From: Parabacteroides gordonii MS-1 = DSM 23371
GTDB taxonomy: Bacteria > Bacteroidota > Bacteroidia > Bacteroidales > Tannerellaceae
Assembly: GCF_000969825.1 (NCBI RefSeq)
Contig: NZ_KQ033920.1
Span: 1,105,672-1,169,671 of the forward strand
Direction: 5' to 3'
Length of the DNA: 64,000 nt
Part shown: in pieces, positions 17,690 through 25,742 of the stretch
How positions within the stretch are numbered: position 1 is the stretch's first letter
Layout: each line of letters starts with the position of its first letter
The notes under the pieces: generated by a model
What the model was told of the DNA's origin: nothing
What the model saw: the letters and a program-made list of their open reading frames with translations, nothing else
Databases searched by the model: none
Made by a program: the position numbers and the translations under genes

Positions 17690-19043
17690 GATTCAATATT
17701 TCATAACAATTGTATCTGGATGCATATATTACCGGATACAGATCGTCGTAATTTCCGGGAACCAGCCCGGCCTTTTTCTGAGCTCTTATTATAGTCGAGC
17801 AAATATTCCTGACAGTCTGGTGGCGCAACAGGCGCACCTTCTCCTTCCGGACTATTTTCTCGGGACTGACATAATACAGTTTATCCAGTGCAGGCGAAAG
17901 CCATTCCCTGACCTTCTTCCTCAGGTTCATACTACTGTGATGTCTCATCAGTCCCAAATACGAATTCAGGCTTTGTAGAAAATGTTCCTCTTCATCTTCG
18001 CTCAACGGGTGTTTGGAAACCTTATAATTATATTCTCCTATCACCTTACGCATCCCTTTCACAGCCCGTTTCCCCGTCAGGATAACACGTCCCTTTACGA
18101 TAGCTCCGACAAAACGGATACCGTTCGTATAATGGGTCAGCCGTATCTTGTTCGGATGCAGGGTCAACCCCAGTTCTTCCTGCAGATACTGCTGAAATAA
18201 GGGGATCAGGCTCTTTAAATATTCCTTGTCGTTGTGCACGACAAAAAAATCGTCTACATACCGTCCGTAATAACGCAGCCCCAGCTTGCTCTTACAATAA
18301 TGGTCGAAACCGTTCAGGTAAAAGTTGGCAAACAGCTGGCTGGTCAGGTTACCGATCGGCAAACCCAACTCCCGGTTACAGACAAACAAGTCCAGTTGCC
18401 GGGGTTTCGTCTCATTCGGCAACGGCATGCCGTTCATCGAAAACAGACTCTTATCTTTCGGCAGGCCTTTCCATAAAGACCGGAAACCTTTTATATGTAC
18501 CCTCGATACAGGGTTATCCAAAGCGATCAGCCGGGTCAGATAAAGAACGGTTTCCAAATCGTCGCCTTCATACCTGGCACGCAGAAACCTATCCAGCTTA
18601 TCCGCCAGCAATCGACGGTCTATATTCATAAAAAAGCCACGTATGTCGCACTGAAGGACATAGCAATCTTTCGTATAATTGGCCGAACACTGGGCGATAA
18701 ACCGTTTTAAGCGATTTATACCGAATAATGTTCCCTTACCGATACGGCAGGAATAACTGTCCAGAATAAATTCTTTCTCAAACAACGGATTGATACGTGC
18801 AGCCAGATAATGATGCACCACCCGGTCACGGAACGAAGCAGCAAACACCTCCCGCTTCACAGGTTCCGTTACAATAAATGCCTCCGAACGTGAAATCTTA
18901 TAGCAGCCCTCCTCTATCTCTTTATATAATGTATAGAGGTTATGCTCCGCATCCATCTCAAATTCCATTGCAGCAGTTGTTCTCCGTTTTGTCTTACGGC
19001 AGTCGTACCATGCCTGCACCAATGATTCAAAGTCTATTTTCAT
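17673..19043 (-). CDS. Diversity-generating retroelement reverse transcriptase
   Basis: A 456-residue reverse transcriptase. The catalytic box is GRYVDDFFVVH, and motif 4 is LGLPIGNLTSQLFANFYL, fitting the DGR signature [IVL]GxxxSQ rather than group II intron or retron forms. Motif A is LQCDIRGFFMNID. It lacks the endonuclease and maturase domains of group II introns. It makes cDNA from a template repeat RNA with errors at adenines, which replaces the variable repeat of a target gene. Template-like cassettes begin 36 bp upstream, and Avd-, MutS-like and HU genes follow. Confidence 0.95.
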   Translation of the reverse strand: MKIDFESLVQAWYDCRKTKRRTTAAMEFEMDAEHNLYTLYKEIEEGCYKISRSEAFIVTEPVKREVFAASFRDRVVHHYLAARINPLFEKEFILDSYSCRIGKGTLFGINRLKRFIAQCSANYTKDCYVLQCDIRGFFMNIDRRLLADKLDRFLRARYEGDDLETVLYLTRLIALDNPVSRVHIKGFRSLWKGLPKDKSLFSMNGMPLPNETKPRQLDLFVCNRELGLPIGNLTSQLFANFYLNGFDHYCKSKLGLRYYGRYVDDFFVVHNDKEYLKSLIPLFQQYLQEELGLTLHPNKIRLTHYTNGIRFVGAIVKGRVILTGKRAVKGMRKVIGEYNYKVSKHPLSEDEEEHFLQSLNSYLGLMRHHSSMNLRKKVREWLSPALDKLYYVSPEKIVRKEKVRLLRHQTVRNICSTIIRAQKKAGLVPGNYDDLYPVIYASRYNCYEILNHGFTY

Positions 19044-19078
19044 TTCCTACTTCATTATTTTTAGATTCATAAACGAGT

Positions 19079-19347
19079 CCCGGACACAGCGAACATAGTT
19101 GTTGTTGGTGTCGTTGTTGTTGTTGGTATTGCCATTGTTGAAGTTCACGATCCAGTGGTTGCCACTACTGTAGACCGTACTACTCCAGTACCAATTGCTC
19201 ACGAACGTTCGTAGTTGCCACTTATAACTTACTGCCGGAGCTCCCCGGGGTAATTTCAACAGGGCAAGCCCTGCGGACAACCGGATTCGTCTGAATCTTG
19301 ACGCTACCGTATGCCGTAACTAACGGTATTCTGAAGTCCAAACTATT
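19079..19347 (-). repeat. DGR template repeat cassette A (RT-proximal)
   Basis: First of three tandem 269-bp cassettes. The template core is 19079-19207 (129 bp) and the upstream leader is 19208-19347. The core carries runs of AAC codons on the minus strand. Against the variable repeat at 20124-20252 it differs at 15 positions; 12 are A in this copy, and two of the other three are adjacent. This is the best adenine-specific match of the three, so A is the likely active template. It also lies closest to the RT gene, as in known DGRs. The leader contains the palindromic stem CAGGGC-2 nt-GCCCTG and CCCCGGGG. An ORF reads through this copy but is probably not a gene. Confidence 0.85.
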
Positions 19348-19416
19348 TTCTTATACTTTTCTCTTTTTCTTATACTAAATAATTACAAACATTCAGTTTT
19401 AAAGACTCAAACCAGT

Positions 19417-19685
19417 CCCGGACACAGCGAACATAGTTGTTGTTGGTGTCGTTGTTGGTGTTGCTATTGCCATTGTTGAAGTTCACGCGCCAGTGGTTGC
19501 CACTACTGCCGGCCGTACTACTCCAGTAGTTATTGCTCACAAACGTTCGTAGTTGCCACTATAACTTACTACCGGGGCTCCCCGGGGTAATTCTAACAGG
19601 GCAAAGCCCTGTGGACAACCGGATTCGTCTGAATCTTGACGCTACCGTATGCCGTGACTAACGGTATTCTGAAGTCCAAACTATT
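19417..19685 (-). repeat. DGR template-like cassette B
   Basis: Second cassette, 338 bp from A. The core is 19417-19545 and the leader 19546-19685. The leader is nearly identical to A; the core differs from A mainly at AAC-type codons (for example GGC for TAC, CGC for ATC). Against the target variable repeat 11 of 18 differences are at A of this copy, a weaker fit than A. A 1-bp deletion relative to A in the leader introduces a stop in the A reading frame. It could be an alternative template or a decayed one. Confidence 0.75.
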
Positions 19686-19753
19686 TCTTATACATCTTTT
19701 CTCCTTTACTTAAATAATTACTTGACAATCAGATTTACAGATTTCAAACCAGT

Positions 19754-20022
19754 CCCGGACACAGCGAACATAGAGATTGTTGTTGTCGTTGTTGTTGTTG
19801 CTGTTGCCATTGTTGAAGTTCACGTACCAGTGTTTGCCACTACTGTTGGCCGTACTACTCCAGTAGTTATTGCTCACAAACGTTCGTAGTTGTCACTTAT
19901 AACTTACTGCCGGGGCTCCCCGGGGTAATTCTAACAAGGCAAGCCCTGTGGACAACCGGATTCGTCTGAATCTTGGCGCTACCGTATGCCGTAACTAACG
20001 GTATTCTGAAGTCCAAACTATT
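19754..20022 (-). repeat. DGR template-like cassette C (target-proximal)
   Basis: Third cassette, 337 bp from B. The core is 19754-19882 and the leader 19883-20022. It is the most adenine-rich core, yet has its own changes (CTC for AAC near the end, AAA for AAC). Against the target repeat 16 of 23 differences are at A of this copy and seven are not. It shares GCC and AGC codons with B, whereas A and the target share GTC and ACC, so B and C form one lineage and A and the target another. A TGA interrupts the A-type frame. Confidence 0.75.
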
Positions 20023-20064
20023 CTTTTATATCATAAGCATACCTCCTTTTTATTTTCAAATTTC

Positions 20065-20082
20065 GACCGCCTTACGGCGGTC
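20065..20082 (-). other. Hairpin downstream of the variable repeat
   Basis: A perfect 7-bp stem GACCGCC / GGCGGTC closes a 4-nt loop (GTAA on the coding strand), 41 bp beyond the end of the variable repeat. No T-run follows, so it is not an intrinsic terminator. Known DGRs (the Bordetella phage type) carry short-stem, four-base-loop hairpins just 3' of the variable repeat that promote homing; this element has that size and position. Confidence 0.6.
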
Positions 20083-20115
20083 TTTGGGTTTCAAATTGTT
20101 AAATTGATAAATTGA

Positions 20116-23100
20116 CTATTTATCCCGGACACAGCGAACATAGTTGTTGCTGGTGTCGTAGTTGTTGGTGGTACTGCCATTGCCGAAGGCCACGACCCAG
20201 TGGTAGCCACTACTGGAGACCGTACTACTCCAGTAGTAATCGCTCACAAACGGTGTAAAGCCGGCGGTGTTCTGTAACGAACTCTTATTGTTATACATAG
20301 TTAGCAGCTGATCCTTCGATGGCAAATACCAATCACTTTTACCTTCTGCTGTAAGGTTACTACAATATGAATTAGCACTACTCCAATTCATGGTGCCTCC
20401 ATCCGTTTTACATACTTGAAGGTTGCCTGTTGTAGCTGGTGTTTCGCCAGCCACTTGCGTAACACTTAATGCCAGTGTACGCGCAGGACTGGCACCAGTT
20501 GCCGATAAAGTAAATGATCCAGTACGCTCAGCACCGGTATTGGCAGTACCCGTAAAAGTGATCGTTGCATTACCGGTACCACTGGTAGGACTCACCGTTA
20601 TATTATTATTACTAGCCGGTGTTATTGTCCACGCCAAACCGTCTGTCGCGGTAACCGAACCCGTTACTTTACTGTTTGCGGCAGCTGCTATTTGGCCCGA
20701 CGGATTCGTTCGGCTAAAACTAGAAGCAGCTTGCTTGATTTCTACATCTTTTGTCATATTACCGGCTTTCACAGTTACTGTCGCTTTCCGTTCAGTTCCA
20801 TTCGGATTTACAGAACTCGTTTTATAAGTTAACTGCTGAGCTGAACCACTAGTCGTCCCGCCACCGATAGAAGCAGTACCATTAGTGACTGTCAACCACG
20901 AAGGAAAACCGACGGTGAAGGAATATGACAATCCGCTAGTGCCATTCATTGTATAAGTACCGCCGGCACCTGTTGTTGCAACTAATGCTGTTGTTGGACT
21001 GACAGAAGCTGTTAAGGATGATGCACTTTGAGTCACTGCTATCGTTCTGGTCAATCCTTCATCCGTACTACCGACAGCATTGCCAGCTTTTACAGTAATC
21101 GTTCCCTGGCGGGTAGAGGCATTCGGATTAACAACCGTACTATACGTTATATTCTGATTCGTACCGGTAGTGTTATTTGTACCCTCAGTTGTGCCGGTCA
21201 AAGTCAACCAATCCATATTTTCCGATACGTTCCACGATAAACCTTTCGTAGCCGAAAAAGTAGATACATAATCAGTAGTAGAAGCGGTAGCTGCCACCGT
21301 TTTGGCTTCACTCACCTTCAATATTGCTCCCAGCTGGTTCAGAACAATATCGCCTGTCGGTCCGGTAGAAGTATCACCTGCACGAACCGTTATTTTACCG
21401 CTCCGGCCAGAAGAAGACGGGTTAACGGTAGCCGTATAATTGATTGTCTGAGCAGATCCGGTAGTAGGCGTGCCCGATCCGCCGGAATTGATAGTTATCC
21501 AATTGCCCGAAGTGACACTCGAAGCCCAGACCAAACCTTTTGTAGCCGTAAACGAAGCATCACCGGTTGCACCTTGAGCGACTATATTATTCAATGTCGA
21601 ACCTGTTACTTCGGAACCCGCCTGAGTTACTGCTATCTCCTGTTTCAACCCGGTGTAAGTGGCATCCCCCACCGAAGCACCGGCTTTCACCGTTATTTTA
21701 CCGGTACGCACCTGTGCCGACGGGTTTACAGAGGTTGCTCGTACTTTCAACGCTTGCGCCTCCTCCGGCGCTTCATCACCAAATGTTCCGGGGTTTGTGC
21801 CTGACCAGTCCAGCCAACCATCACCGTCGCTTAAAGCGGCAAGCCACTGTAACCCCTCGGTAGCCGTAAAAGAAGAAGCACCCTCAGAGCCGGTAATTGC
21901 CGCTAACGAAACAGCATTTCCTTTTATCAGGGTCGAACCGCTTTGAGTGATCGTTATCTCCTGATCCGTTCCATTCACTTCTATATTAAAAGAGACAGAC
22001 CTCTTTTCTGCTTTAGGATTGGCTTCCACAGCCTTAAATTTCACATTGGCAGGACCTTGATGCGTAATAGTAGCACCTGAAGTGATCTCCTTCCCATCCA
22101 ATAGGGCGGATAACCAATCAGGCATATCGAACACCCACTCCTGACCCGGACGGGCAGTGATCTGAATATCTTTTTCACCACCCTTATTTGCAGGCATTTC
22201 AGTTGGATCGACCTCGATAGGAGGTATCTCACCCACAGAGATACGTTCGTCAGAAACGTCGATTCCGACCAGCTTGACTGTCATAGTATAATGCGAGTTG
22301 CGCACGATATCATAATTATTCATATTTGTTCCAGGATAAAAAGTGAAACTTACATTCTTATAAGTGACTCCACCCTGTACAGCTTCGCCGGACAACACGA
22401 TATAAGTTGCATTCGTAACTCCCTTTCCGGTCTTCTTTTTCTCTGAATCGACTGCGTTTTCACCACTGACAGTTCCCGCCATATTTTCAGGCAAATACCA
22501 GTAGACTGTCGCACCCGACTGACTCGCCGTTCCCGTATATTCCCTAGTATAAGTAACGCCTGATGTCAACTGACCGGTCGGAACCTCCACCTGCGACACA
22601 TCCGGTACACTCTTCAAAAGCACGGAAGAAGGAGTAAACGCAAAGCCCTCTCCCATAGAATAAGTAAAGGTGATCTTAGCCAGAAGACGCTTCAGGTTCA
22701 CGGTAACCTCTTTCACGCCACCTTCCTGTACAATCCCTTCCCAGGTACCTGTCATCTTACATAAATTATCTTCGGGCAAACCTTCATTGGTGGATTTATG
22801 TGCTAAAATCCGCTCTTTCAGAGCATTTTCAGTGGCCACTTCACCCAGGTCACTGGCATTCGCTACGAACCACACACGGCTTTTCGCTCCGCTCTGGCTC
22901 TGCTTCAATTTCACATTCACTGTATTATCTGTCATCGAAGAGATATACTTGCTGAACAACCGGGCACCCGACGTAGCATCATACTGCCCTACCCACAAAC
23001 TGGCAATCTTATTTTCCTGTACTTCCGATAACGGAGCGGCAGCCCGTGTACGAACCGTATCGCCGACAGCCGCTACCAACGTATCGGCCTCTATCGTACC

Positions 23101-23343
23101 CTCGGACGTAAAGGTTATGCTACGTGTCGCGGGGGTCTGGTTAGCCAATACATTCAGGTTAAAACCTGCTTCCACATCTTTCAGGGCATGGGGAGGGATC
23201 ACATCCTCTTCCACTTCGGTCTGCGTACAGCCACCAGTCAGCAATAAGACCAGATACACAAACAACCATCCCAGTAATAAGCCGATGCGCAACCTCCCGA
23301 TCCTCGTCAAAGGCCTCCATCCTGTTTCACTTCCTCGTTTCAT
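20116..23343 (-). CDS. BACON-repeat pilus tip adhesin with DGR-diversified C-type-lectin-like domain
   Basis: About 1,075 residues, lipobox LLLTGGC. An N-terminal fimbrillin-like region (~50-370) is followed by six to seven BACON-type beta-sandwich repeats (~390-970), recognisable by recurring FTATEGLQW, SGKITVKAG and IAVTQSGS phrases. The C-terminal ~100 residues (TDGGTMNWSSANSYC ... DWYLPSKDQLLTMY ... VRCVRDK) match the DUF1566 C-type-lectin-like fold, the usual DGR display scaffold. Start 23343 (MKRGSE) leaves 14 bp after the previous stop; a longer frame to 23406 overlaps that gene. Last gene of the pilus operon and first before the templates: probably the tip adhesin. Ligand unknown. Confidence 0.88.
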   Translation of the reverse strand: MKRGSETGWRPLTRIGRLRIGLLLGWLFVYLVLLLTGGCTQTEVEEDVIPPHALKDVEAGFNLNVLANQTPATRSITFTSEGTIEADTLVAAVGDTVRTRAAAPLSEVQENKIASLWVGQYDATSGARLFSKYISSMTDNTVNVKLKQSQSGAKSRVWFVANASDLGEVATENALKERILAHKSTNEGLPEDNLCKMTGTWEGIVQEGGVKEVTVNLKRLLAKITFTYSMGEGFAFTPSSVLLKSVPDVSQVEVPTGQLTSGVTYTREYTGTASQSGATVYWYLPENMAGTVSGENAVDSEKKKTGKGVTNATYIVLSGEAVQGGVTYKNVSFTFYPGTNMNNYDIVRNSHYTMTVKLVGIDVSDERISVGEIPPIEVDPTEMPANKGGEKDIQITARPGQEWVFDMPDWLSALLDGKEITSGATITHQGPANVKFKAVEANPKAEKRSVSFNIEVNGTDQEITITQSGSTLIKGNAVSLAAITGSEGASSFTATEGLQWLAALSDGDGWLDWSGTNPGTFGDEAPEEAQALKVRATSVNPSAQVRTGKITVKAGASVGDATYTGLKQEIAVTQAGSEVTGSTLNNIVAQGATGDASFTATKGLVWASSVTSGNWITINSGGSGTPTTGSAQTINYTATVNPSSSGRSGKITVRAGDTSTGPTGDIVLNQLGAILKVSEAKTVAATASTTDYVSTFSATKGLSWNVSENMDWLTLTGTTEGTNNTTGTNQNITYSTVVNPNASTRQGTITVKAGNAVGSTDEGLTRTIAVTQSASSLTASVSPTTALVATTGAGGTYTMNGTSGLSYSFTVGFPSWLTVTNGTASIGGGTTSGSAQQLTYKTSSVNPNGTERKATVTVKAGNMTKDVEIKQAASSFSRTNPSGQIAAAANSKVTGSVTATDGLAWTITPASNNNITVSPTSGTGNATITFTGTANTGAERTGSFTLSATGASPARTLALSVTQVAGETPATTGNLQVCKTDGGTMNWSSANSYCSNLTAEGKSDWYLPSKDQLLTMYNNKSSLQNTAGFTPFVSDYYWSSTVSSSGYHWVVAFGNGSTTNNYDTSNNYVRCVRDK
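20124..20252 (-). other. DGR variable repeat (VR) inside the tip-adhesin gene
   Basis: A 129-bp segment encoding most of the last 43 residues of the adhesin, aligning without gaps to the three template cassettes. The last 20 bp of the coding sense (20124-20143) are identical in all four copies and probably include the initiation-of-mutagenic-homing sequence. Variable codons cluster at Asn (AAC/AAT) template codons. The homology ends sharply at both sides: 3' beyond 20124 and 5' at 20252, where the templates continue into their leader. Confidence 0.88.
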
Positions 23344-23357
23344 TGTATTTCGTTTTT

Positions 23358-24512
23358 TTAATTTCCTCCAATTTCCCCGTTTCCGCTCCAGGGTATTTCT
23401 GTCCATTTAGCCACGACTATCGTGGTTCCGATCCCTTCGTTCACATCCGGATCGGGATAAGGCGTGTCGGGACCTCCCACGTTATCGTCCCTGAAGACGA
23501 TCGCATTCCAGTCGAGCACCCTCATCAAAAGGCTGCTTTCGTTGTTCTTCACTTCCAGCGTAAAAACATACCGTTTGCCTTCATCGAACGAGATATTTTT
23601 GTCGATCGTCGCTTTCAGGGTAGCCGCTTCATTATCGCGTTGTACGCCGATCTCCACCTCGAAAGGCTGGTTATTCTTCGGAAGAAGGATACCCTTTGTC
23701 TTGTTCAGGCCGATCTTATCAGGGTCCGACTCCACCGGTTCGAATTCTTCGGCTGCAAATACGATCCGGGCCTCTTCCTCTTCACTCCCGCCGGTGGGCG
23801 GTATTCCCGTATCCTCACCCGCTATCAGGGAAGCTCCCGAAGAAGAAATCTTTTTCAGTTCCAGCTTTGTGCCGTACAATGTTTCGAAAGGCAGCGCGTT
23901 GTCAGGCGAAGGAGCCACATTGAATACCACCAACGCACATTTTCGCCGGAAAATGCCGAGTGTCACCACACGCGATTCTTTAGCAACCGCAACACCGCGG
24001 GCAAAAGCATCCATCACATCTTCCTTATGGGGGATACCGGTTATCTTATAATTATTATCGGCACCCTTCAATAGCTTTCGCGCCGGTGATACCGCATAAA
24101 AATCGTATACGCCCCCTCTCACCTGCAAGCCTTTGGCTTCTCCTTCCACCACCTTTCCGGCATTATCCACCCGGCAGGGAACCAACGCACCGTCCTCACC
24201 TACCCGGTAAGTAGCTTCAAACGAAGGCTCGTCCGTAGCAAAAGAAGCTGGTTGTTGCTTATCCCCGACGTTCCCTGTGAAATAAGCGCCGATCCGTACG
24301 GTTGTTCCTACAGGTAACGGCGTCGGTGTCGTCACCGTTTCATCGGCACGGGTCAGTACCGCAGGCACTCCCAGGTCAGGCTTGCCGAAGCTAAGCATCA
24401 CCAGCTGTGCCTCCTCCGGTACGATCTCTTCCACCGGTCCTGCCGTACACCCTACCAGCAAACTGCCGGCCAGTAACCCATACAGATATAGTTGTATTCG
24501 ACTCCGTTTCAT
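23358..24512 (-). CDS. Fimbrillin-A clan lipoprotein (BF2992-like)
   Basis: A 384-residue lipoprotein with signal LLAGSLLVGC. It is fimbrillin-like: VLTRADE offers the Arg site where type V pilins are trimmed, followed by a VGTTVRIGAYF strand and a C-terminal domain ending in the usual RVLDWNAI phrase. It resembles the BF2992 subgroup of the fimbrillin-A clan, though that sub-assignment is from memory. Directly upstream of the tip adhesin gene (14 bp), it may be its adaptor or a minor tip subunit. Confidence 0.8.
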   Translation of the reverse strand: MKRSRIQLYLYGLLAGSLLVGCTAGPVEEIVPEEAQLVMLSFGKPDLGVPAVLTRADETVTTPTPLPVGTTVRIGAYFTGNVGDKQQPASFATDEPSFEATYRVGEDGALVPCRVDNAGKVVEGEAKGLQVRGGVYDFYAVSPARKLLKGADNNYKITGIPHKEDVMDAFARGVAVAKESRVVTLGIFRRKCALVVFNVAPSPDNALPFETLYGTKLELKKISSSGASLIAGEDTGIPPTGGSEEEEARIVFAAEEFEPVESDPDKIGLNKTKGILLPKNNQPFEVEIGVQRDNEAATLKATIDKNISFDEGKRYVFTLEVKNNESSLLMRVLDWNAIVFRDDNVGGPDTPYPDPDVNEGIGTTIVVAKWTEIPWSGNGEIGGN

Positions 24513-24556
24513 CTCAGTTCGTTTTAATCTTTACTTGTCACATTCTTCTTTGTGAA

Positions 24557-24581
24557 CGGGAGGGGTATCGCTCCCCGCCCG
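24557..24581 (-). promoter_or_regulatory. Intra-operon GC hairpin
   Basis: A 9-bp stem with one mismatch (CGGGCGGGG / CCCCTCCCG, 7-nt loop) in the 85-bp gap between two fimbrillin genes. No T-run follows. It could protect the upstream pilin mRNA or reduce read-through into the two distal tip genes. Confidence 0.5.
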
Positions 24582-24597
24582 CCCTGTTTGTTGCAGC

Positions 24598-25719
24598 CTA
24601 TTCTACCGGAATGTCGGTCGAACCACCGTCGTTCCAGCCGGCTACTTCCATATTCGCTATAACGATTCCTTGCGGAAGCATACGGATATTATAGATGTAA
24701 TTATTCCCTTTCACCCAATCGGCCGTGAACGTGCCGGGATCAGCACTTCCTTCGGACGGAGACATGGTGAACACACGACCGTCGTCGAGTGTCAGTTCCA
24801 ATGTAACGGATACGCCCGTCACCGGGATCACCAGCCCGAAGGCCTGTACCGGTACCTGCGCAGGTTCGTTCACACCGGTTCCGACAGCACGCATATCGCC
24901 ATCGGCAGTAAAGGTCAGCTGGCTTACCGGTGTCAGCGTACCGCTCAACTCCCCTGTCGACAGGTTCAGCTTGGCAGAAGTCGACTTTTTAAAACCGTCA
25001 TTGCTTTTCAATACCACCTTAGCCACATGGAAACCATCGAATGCTGTTCCCCCGTCAGCTTCCAGAATACGGAAACTCACCTTCGTCAGCGCATGCCGCA
25101 TGGTTAAGGAAACCTCCGGATGCCAGCGGTCCACCTGATCGGATGCCGTGCAATAGAGATAATCATCCTGATCGGTATTCCACAGTACATCGGTAGCAGC
25201 ATTCACCACACCACTGCCGTCATTGAACACGAAATTCTGCTTTTCCGAGACTTTCACGCTACTCATCACCGGCACTTTGGGAGTGCCGGTGAGCGAGACG
25301 CTTTTATCGGCAGGCGAATAAGCATATACCGTACCCTTTTCAGAGTACAGGTAGAGCGCCTCTTCGCCTTCTGCCAGTTCCCAGGCAGGCGTAGCGGAAT
25401 TGTAGGTGAACATCTGCGTGTTATTTCCGCTGGCATAAACGCTCACCGAACCGCTGCTGCTCTGCTTCGTGACACAAAGTCCTACCTGCGTCAGCGGATT
25501 CGGATTGGTGTCACTCCTCACGGGACCTCCGGTCACTAAGCTTCTCGTTTCTATCTCCACCGACAAGCCCAGGTTCTTTACCGACAGAGGGACACCTTTG
25601 TCTTTCCCGCCGTCTCCTCCATCGCCACCAGCTACCGGCAAAACGATGTCGGCCTGTGTACAGGCAGTACACAAAGACAGGAAGACCGCTAGCGGAAATG
25701 TATATAGATTCTGTTTCAT
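24598..25719 (-). CDS. Fimbrillin family lipoprotein
   Basis: A 373-residue lipoprotein (signal to LSLCTAC). The N-terminal domain has VEIETRSLV, an Arg site for pilin trimming; the middle has the RHALTKVSFRI phrase (residues ~205-215) that recurs in Bacteroidales fimbrillins, and the C-terminus ends NNYIYNIRMLPQGIVIANMEVAGWNDG, the final strands that complete a neighbouring subunit in type V pili. Probably a structural or accessory subunit of the same pilus. Confidence 0.82.
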   Translation of the reverse strand: MKQNLYTFPLAVFLSLCTACTQADIVLPVAGGDGGDGGKDKGVPLSVKNLGLSVEIETRSLVTGGPVRSDTNPNPLTQVGLCVTKQSSSGSVSVYASGNNTQMFTYNSATPAWELAEGEEALYLYSEKGTVYAYSPADKSVSLTGTPKVPVMSSVKVSEKQNFVFNDGSGVVNAATDVLWNTDQDDYLYCTASDQVDRWHPEVSLTMRHALTKVSFRILEADGGTAFDGFHVAKVVLKSNDGFKKSTSAKLNLSTGELSGTLTPVSQLTFTADGDMRAVGTGVNEPAQVPVQAFGLVIPVTGVSVTLELTLDDGRVFTMSPSEGSADPGTFTADWVKGNNYIYNIRMLPQGIVIANMEVAGWNDGGSTDIPVE

Positions 25720-25742
25720 GGGCTTTGTTTTAATGGAAATGA

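Noticed and set aside
17673-19043. Group II intron or retron reverse transcriptase.
   Set aside because: No maturase or HNH domain, no intron RNA or msr-msd structure; the IGNLTSQ motif, Avd partner and template/variable repeats point to a DGR.
19047-19280. A 77-residue ORF through template cassette A, directly in front of the RT gene.
   Set aside because: It exists only because cassette A happens to lack the stops found in B and C; it has no signal or domain of its own, and its lectin-like end is simply the template core. Treated as template RNA, not a gene.
20065-20082. Intrinsic terminator of the pilus operon.
   Set aside because: The stem is good, but no T-run follows on either strand. 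Listed as a hairpin with a possible retrohoming role.
19079-20252. CRISPR array, because of regularly spaced repeats.
   Set aside because: The units are 269 bp at ~338-bp spacing, carry AAC-codon cores matching a gene, and there are no cas genes; they are DGR template/variable repeats.
23344-23406. Longer N-terminus for the tip adhesin (start at 23406).
   Set aside because: It would overlap the previous gene by 49 bp and add a basic stretch before the signal peptide; ATG 23343 fits the lipoprotein signal.
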